Shown: piece after piece, positions 60,849 to 64,000 of the stretch
How the letters are laid out: each line of letters starts with the position of its first letter
Position numbering within the stretch: position 1 is the first letter of the stretch
Notes under the pieces: model-generated
Told to the model about the DNA's origin: nothing
Seen by the model: the letters and a program-made list of their open reading frames with translations, nothing else
Databases searched by the model: none
NCBI GenBank assembly: GCA_910583755.1
Contig: CAJTZO010000003.1
Location: 56,681-120,680, forward strand
DNA: 64,000 nucleotides
DNA from: an uncultured Clostridia bacterium
Lineage (GTDB): Bacteria; Bacillota; Clostridia; Lachnospirales; Anaerotignaceae
Reading direction: 5' to 3'
Program-made: the position numbers and the translations under genes

Positions 60849-63800
60849 TTGCATAGAATCAAAAAATATGCAGTATGGGCACATAGAGAGTTAGAAGATG
60901 GAGTATCCCAAAAAGGAAAGGAAAATATAGAAGAAAGAGCATACCTTTGGTTTATTCGTTTGATTTTTTTTCATTTTATGGAAGTTAAGGGATATTGTGA
61001 ACGTATAACAGAAATTCACGAAATGTCTAATTTTGCTTATATGGTAAAAAAATATCATGTCTTTGAAAAAATAATGCCTACTTTATCGATAGCAAAAGAG
61101 GAATTTTTACTTTTCCCAGAAAATTTAGGGAATGTCATGGAGCAAATGCTTATGATGATACCAGAAGAACATTGGGAAAATGTACAAATTATAGGGTGGC
61201 TGTATCAGTCTTACAACAGCGAAAAAAAAATTGCTGTTTTTTCTGATTTGAAAAAAAATATTAAAATTACAAAAGAAATGATTCCTGTTGCAACACAGCT
61301 TTTTACACCAGATTGGATTGTACGTTATATGGTGGAAAATTCGCTTGGTAGACTTTGGGCAGAAGGACACAAAAAATTAAAAGATTGGGATTATTATATA
61401 GAAGAAGCAAAGCAAGAAAAAGAAGTAGAATCCTATTTAATGGAGCTCAAAAAAAATTATAAAACTTTAAAGCCACAAGAGATAAAATGTATTGACCCAT
61501 GCTGTGGAAGTGGAAATATTTTGGCTTATTTATTTGATGTACTGATGCAAATTTATAAAGAATGTGGTTATAGTACAAAAGATGCTGTTACAAGTATTAT
61601 TCAAAATAATATCTATGGCTTGGATATTGATGAACATGCTGCACAGTTAGCTTATTTTACTATAATAATGAAAGTAAGACAATATAATGGTGAATTTATA
61701 GAGGATAAACCGCATATCTATGCCATTATGGAAAGCAATCAAGTGCTAAAATATGATTGTAGTTGTACAGAATGGGAAAAGGTACTAAAGATGATAGAAA
61801 TAGAACTTTATAATGCAAAAGAATATGGCTCTCTTTTAACAATTACACCTCAAAATTGGTCTGCCTTATATAAACACTTGGAAAAAATAAAAGAAAGGAA
61901 TATACAATTACTACGTTTGATAAAAACAGCAGAAATATTGTCACAAAAATATCATGTTGTTGTCACAAATCCTCCCTATATGATAGCCTCAAATATGAAT
62001 CAAACATTATTAGAGTTTATAAAGAAAAATTATCCTGATAGTAAAAGTGATTTATTTGCTGTTTATATAGAAAAATGTAATCATATGTTATTGCCATATG
62101 GTTTTAATGCTATGATTACAATGCAAAGCTGGATGTTTTTATCTAGTTTTCAAAAATTAAGAACAAAGCTTCAAAAATTTGATATGATAAATATGATACA
62201 TTTGGGAAGAGGAGCATTTAAAGGAGCAGAGGGGGAAGTAGTGCAAACAAGTGCTTTTGTAATGAGAAAAAGCCATATCAAAAACTATACAGGCACTTAT
62301 TGTCGTTTGACAGATGACAAACAAAAGGAAAAAATATTTTTTTCTGGAAAAAATCGCTATCTGGTTCAACAGCATTATTTTTCTAAAATTCCAGGGAATC
62401 CAATGATATACTGGATAAATCAAACTGTTTTTCATTGTTTTGAAATAGGGAAAAGAGTGGATTCTTTTGCTTATCCAAAGCAAGGACTTGCTACTGGTAA
62501 TAACAAACGTTTTGTAAGATTTTGGTTTGAAGTAGATAAAAGTAAAATTGGATTTTCTATGCCTTCCAGAGAAGCTGCTTTTGTTTCCCGAAAAAAATGG
62601 TTTCCCTATAATAAAGGTGGTGGTTATAGAAAATGGTATGGAAATCATCAATATGTAATTAACTGGGAAAAAGATGGCTTTGAAATTAAAAATTTTAAAG
62701 GAAGTGCAATTAGGAACACTCAATTTTATTTTAAAAAAGGAATCTCATGGTGTAAGGTGACAGGAAATCATTTTTCTATGCGCTTTATTCCACAGGGATT
62801 TTTATTTGATGTGGCAGGTTGCACTTTATTTGTAAAAGAACAGGATATTTTTTATGTTTTAGGATATATGAATTCTTGTGTCAATACTTTTATTTTATCT
62901 TTTGTTAGCCCTACCTTAAATTGTGAAGTGGGACATATTGCTAGTTTACCAATTTTATTTGATGAAGCAAAAAGAAAAGAAATTGAAACTCTTGTTTGTG
63001 AAAATATTGTATTGTGTAAAAAAGACTGGGATTCTTTTGAACTCTCTTATGATTTTCAGTGTCATCCACTTATTCGCAGGACGGATAAAATAGAACAAGC
63101 ATTTTTAAAATGGCAAACAGAATGTAACACTCATTTTTATCAATTAAAAGACAATGAGGAAAGGTTAAACAGCATTTTTATAGAAATATATAATTTACAA
63201 AAGGAATTAAGTCCTTTTGTAAAGGAAAAAGAGGTTAGTATTCATAAAGCAGAATTACAGCGTGATATAAAAAGTTTAATTTCCTATGTAGTAGGCTGTT
63301 TGTTTGGAAGATATAAAATAAAAGGAATTGATTTAGAAATGGGGAGAAGTAAGGCAATTCCTGTTTGTGATTATTTTTCAGAAAATATTGTAAATCAATT
63401 TATTGCGTTTATCAAAAGAGTTTATGGTACAAAAACACTAGAACAGAATTTAAAATTTATTGCGGAGGCACTGGGCGGAAAAGGACAACCAAAAGAAGTT
63501 ATAAAAAATTATTTTTTTCATCATTTTTATGCTGACCATGTAAAGTATTATCAAAAATGTCCTATTTATTGGTTGCTTGATAGTGGCGAAAAAAAAGTGT
63601 TTCAATGTTTCATTAATATCCACCATTATCAAAAAGATACACTGGAACAAATTTGTACAGAGTATATTTCTCCATTGAAAAAATATTATCATGTTCTGTT
63701 AGAACAAAAGGATACAGTAATGACAAAAAGTGAATATCAAAAATATCAAGAACAAGCGCGGGAATTATGGATTTATGAAGAAAAAATACAGAATATTGTA

Positions 63801-63884
63801 AAACAAGGGATTGAAATAGATTTAGATAATGGAATACAATATAATTATAAAATATTTCAATCTATTTTGGCAAAAAAAGAGTAG
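60849..63884 (+). CDS. pglX: PglX-like adenine-specific DNA methyltransferase (BREX/type IIL relative), orphan
   Basis: 1011 residues; TTG start after GGAGGGGG. N-terminal helical region (YAVWAHRELEDGVSQKGKEN), then QLFTPDWIVRYMVENSLGRL; SAM motif I IDPCCGSGNILAYLFD; YGLDIDEHAAQLAYFTIIMK; catalytic motif IV VVTNPPYMIASNMN followed by YPDSKSDLFAVYIE. The C-terminal half includes the target-recognition region and a long helical tail. These match BREX-1 PglX (usually about 1,150-1,250 residues), somewhat short. None of brxA, brxB, brxC or pglZ is upstream; thrE genes lie there. An IS200/IS605 end starts 15 bases after the stop, so downstream partners cannot be judged. Confidence 0.9.
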   Translation: MHRIKKYAVWAHRELEDGVSQKGKENIEERAYLWFIRLIFFHFMEVKGYCERITEIHEMSNFAYMVKKYHVFEKIMPTLSIAKEEFLLFPENLGNVMEQMLMMIPEEHWENVQIIGWLYQSYNSEKKIAVFSDLKKNIKITKEMIPVATQLFTPDWIVRYMVENSLGRLWAEGHKKLKDWDYYIEEAKQEKEVESYLMELKKNYKTLKPQEIKCIDPCCGSGNILAYLFDVLMQIYKECGYSTKDAVTSIIQNNIYGLDIDEHAAQLAYFTIIMKVRQYNGEFIEDKPHIYAIMESNQVLKYDCSCTEWEKVLKMIEIELYNAKEYGSLLTITPQNWSALYKHLEKIKERNIQLLRLIKTAEILSQKYHVVVTNPPYMIASNMNQTLLEFIKKNYPDSKSDLFAVYIEKCNHMLLPYGFNAMITMQSWMFLSSFQKLRTKLQKFDMINMIHLGRGAFKGAEGEVVQTSAFVMRKSHIKNYTGTYCRLTDDKQKEKIFFSGKNRYLVQQHYFSKIPGNPMIYWINQTVFHCFEIGKRVDSFAYPKQGLATGNNKRFVRFWFEVDKSKIGFSMPSREAAFVSRKKWFPYNKGGGYRKWYGNHQYVINWEKDGFEIKNFKGSAIRNTQFYFKKGISWCKVTGNHFSMRFIPQGFLFDVAGCTLFVKEQDIFYVLGYMNSCVNTFILSFVSPTLNCEVGHIASLPILFDEAKRKEIETLVCENIVLCKKDWDSFELSYDFQCHPLIRRTDKIEQAFLKWQTECNTHFYQLKDNEERLNSIFIEIYNLQKELSPFVKEKEVSIHKAELQRDIKSLISYVVGCLFGRYKIKGIDLEMGRSKAIPVCDYFSENIVNQFIAFIKRVYGTKTLEQNLKFIAEALGGKGQPKEVIKNYFFHHFYADHVKYYQKCPIYWLLDSGEKKVFQCFINIHHYQKDTLEQICTEYISPLKKYYHVLLEQKDTVMTKSEYQKYQEQARELWIYEEKIQNIVKQGIEIDLDNGIQYNYKIFQSILAKKE

Positions 63885-63898
63885 ACTATTTTATTTAG

Positions 63899-64000
63899 TG
63901 ACATACTCCCCCACCTAAAGAGGTTAGGGCTTCTGATTTAACAGCTGTTTCCCACTCAATACATCTAATGATGTAAGTATCAATGGGCTAACCCCGTGTG
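63899..64000 (-). mobile_element. Right end/omega-RNA of an IS200/IS605-family element, continues beyond window
   Basis: Read on the minus strand: CACACGGGGTTAGCCC, TGATACTTACATC, a short inverted repeat ATACATC/GATGTAT, GAGTGGGAAACAGCTGTT, then AGAAGCCC and a CCCTAACCT-CTTT-AGGTGGGGG stem-loop ending AGTATGTCAC at 63899. This is the arrangement of the tnpB 3' end and right end in IS605-type elements, where the same sequence gives the TnpB guide RNA. The tnpB gene would lie past base 64000 on the minus strand. Confidence 0.82.

Noticed and set aside
60849..63884. Complete BREX defence island
   Set aside because: Only a PglX-like gene is present; neither PglZ, BrxC nor BrxL motifs occur in the window.
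1..64000. CRISPR array, prophage, rRNA operon, tmRNA or replication origin
   Set aside because: No regularly spaced direct repeats with unique spacers, no phage structural genes, no rRNA segments and no DnaA-box cluster were seen. The dispersed repeats are kilobases apart and differ in orientation.

Overview
The window is AT-rich chromosomal DNA (roughly one third G+C by eye) from an anaerobic, spore-forming, probably motile Firmicute of the class Clostridia, most likely a Lachnospirales/Lachnospiraceae relative. The reasons are: sporulation genes yabP/yabQ beside rqcP and divIC, a GerS-like germination lipoprotein, the electron-bifurcating NfnAB pair, a methyl-accepting chemotaxis protein, strong AGGAGG ribosome sites, and many TTG starts. 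Genes are densely packed on both strands. No plasmid, prophage or CRISPR array is visible.

Layout. 1-8.8 kb: end of glycogen phosphorylase, a lipoprotein, a chemoreceptor, a gamma-carbonic-anhydrase-like protein, an XRE regulator, a secreted protein and an acetyltransferase. 8.8-14.3 kb: a minus-strand run of MATE pump, AEC transporter, nucleotidyltransferase, ADP-ribosylglycohydrolase, thiM and thiE. 14.4-18.2 kb: mntP, three tRNAs (Val, Glu, Met) and divIC-yabQ-yabP-rqcP-hup-mazG. 18.3-23.7 kb, plus strand: nfnAB, a PC4-like protein, a flavin-type oxidase, an MBL hydrolase and glpK. 24-34 kb, minus strand: yjdF with its riboswitch, an MBL hydrolase, dut, then a cell-surface polysaccharide block (two DUF4330 proteins, GT4, O-antigen-ligase-like protein, MurJ, a large phosphodiester glycosidase). 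34.5-45.7 kb, mostly minus strand: mazF, a GerS-like lipoprotein, a nucleotidyltransferase, pgeF, an rnhB-yraN fusion, an SDR, tsaD, an ECF sigma/anti-sigma pair, rnz and a VanW protein. One plus-strand compact serine recombinase interrupts this block. 46-55.5 kb, plus strand: PEGA protein, phosphoglucomutase, ispE, a GntR regulator, a LysM-G5 protein and pgi. 55.7-59.3 kb: tenA-thiZXY under a TPP riboswitch. 59.4-64 kb: thrE split genes, an orphan PglX methyltransferase, and the right end of an IS200/IS605-type element running off the window.

How the genes work together. Thiamine is made by salvage: TenA and ThiXYZ supply the pyrimidine, ThiM the thiazole phosphate and ThiE joins the two. 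Glycogen phosphorylase, phosphoglucomutase and Pgi form a glycogen-to-fructose-6-phosphate route, although they are dispersed. MurJ, PgeF, the O-antigen-ligase-like protein, VanW and LysM-G5 proteins serve the envelope.

The most unusual feature is a dispersed, non-coding, multi-hairpin repeat of about 190-220 bp, with at least eight copies between 5.2 and 55.7 kb. It has terminal inverted repeats (CAGYYTGTCAA) and usually sits directly against an unrelated stem-loop, often a gene's intrinsic terminator. In two copies the whole stem-loop is duplicated as a 22-23 bp flanking direct repeat. It looks like a MITE-type element that inserts at terminator hairpins. A second, smaller hairpin repeat family and a solo IS605 right end at 45.8 kb add to the mobile or formerly mobile sequence. 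All statements rest on reading the sequence; no database search was run.
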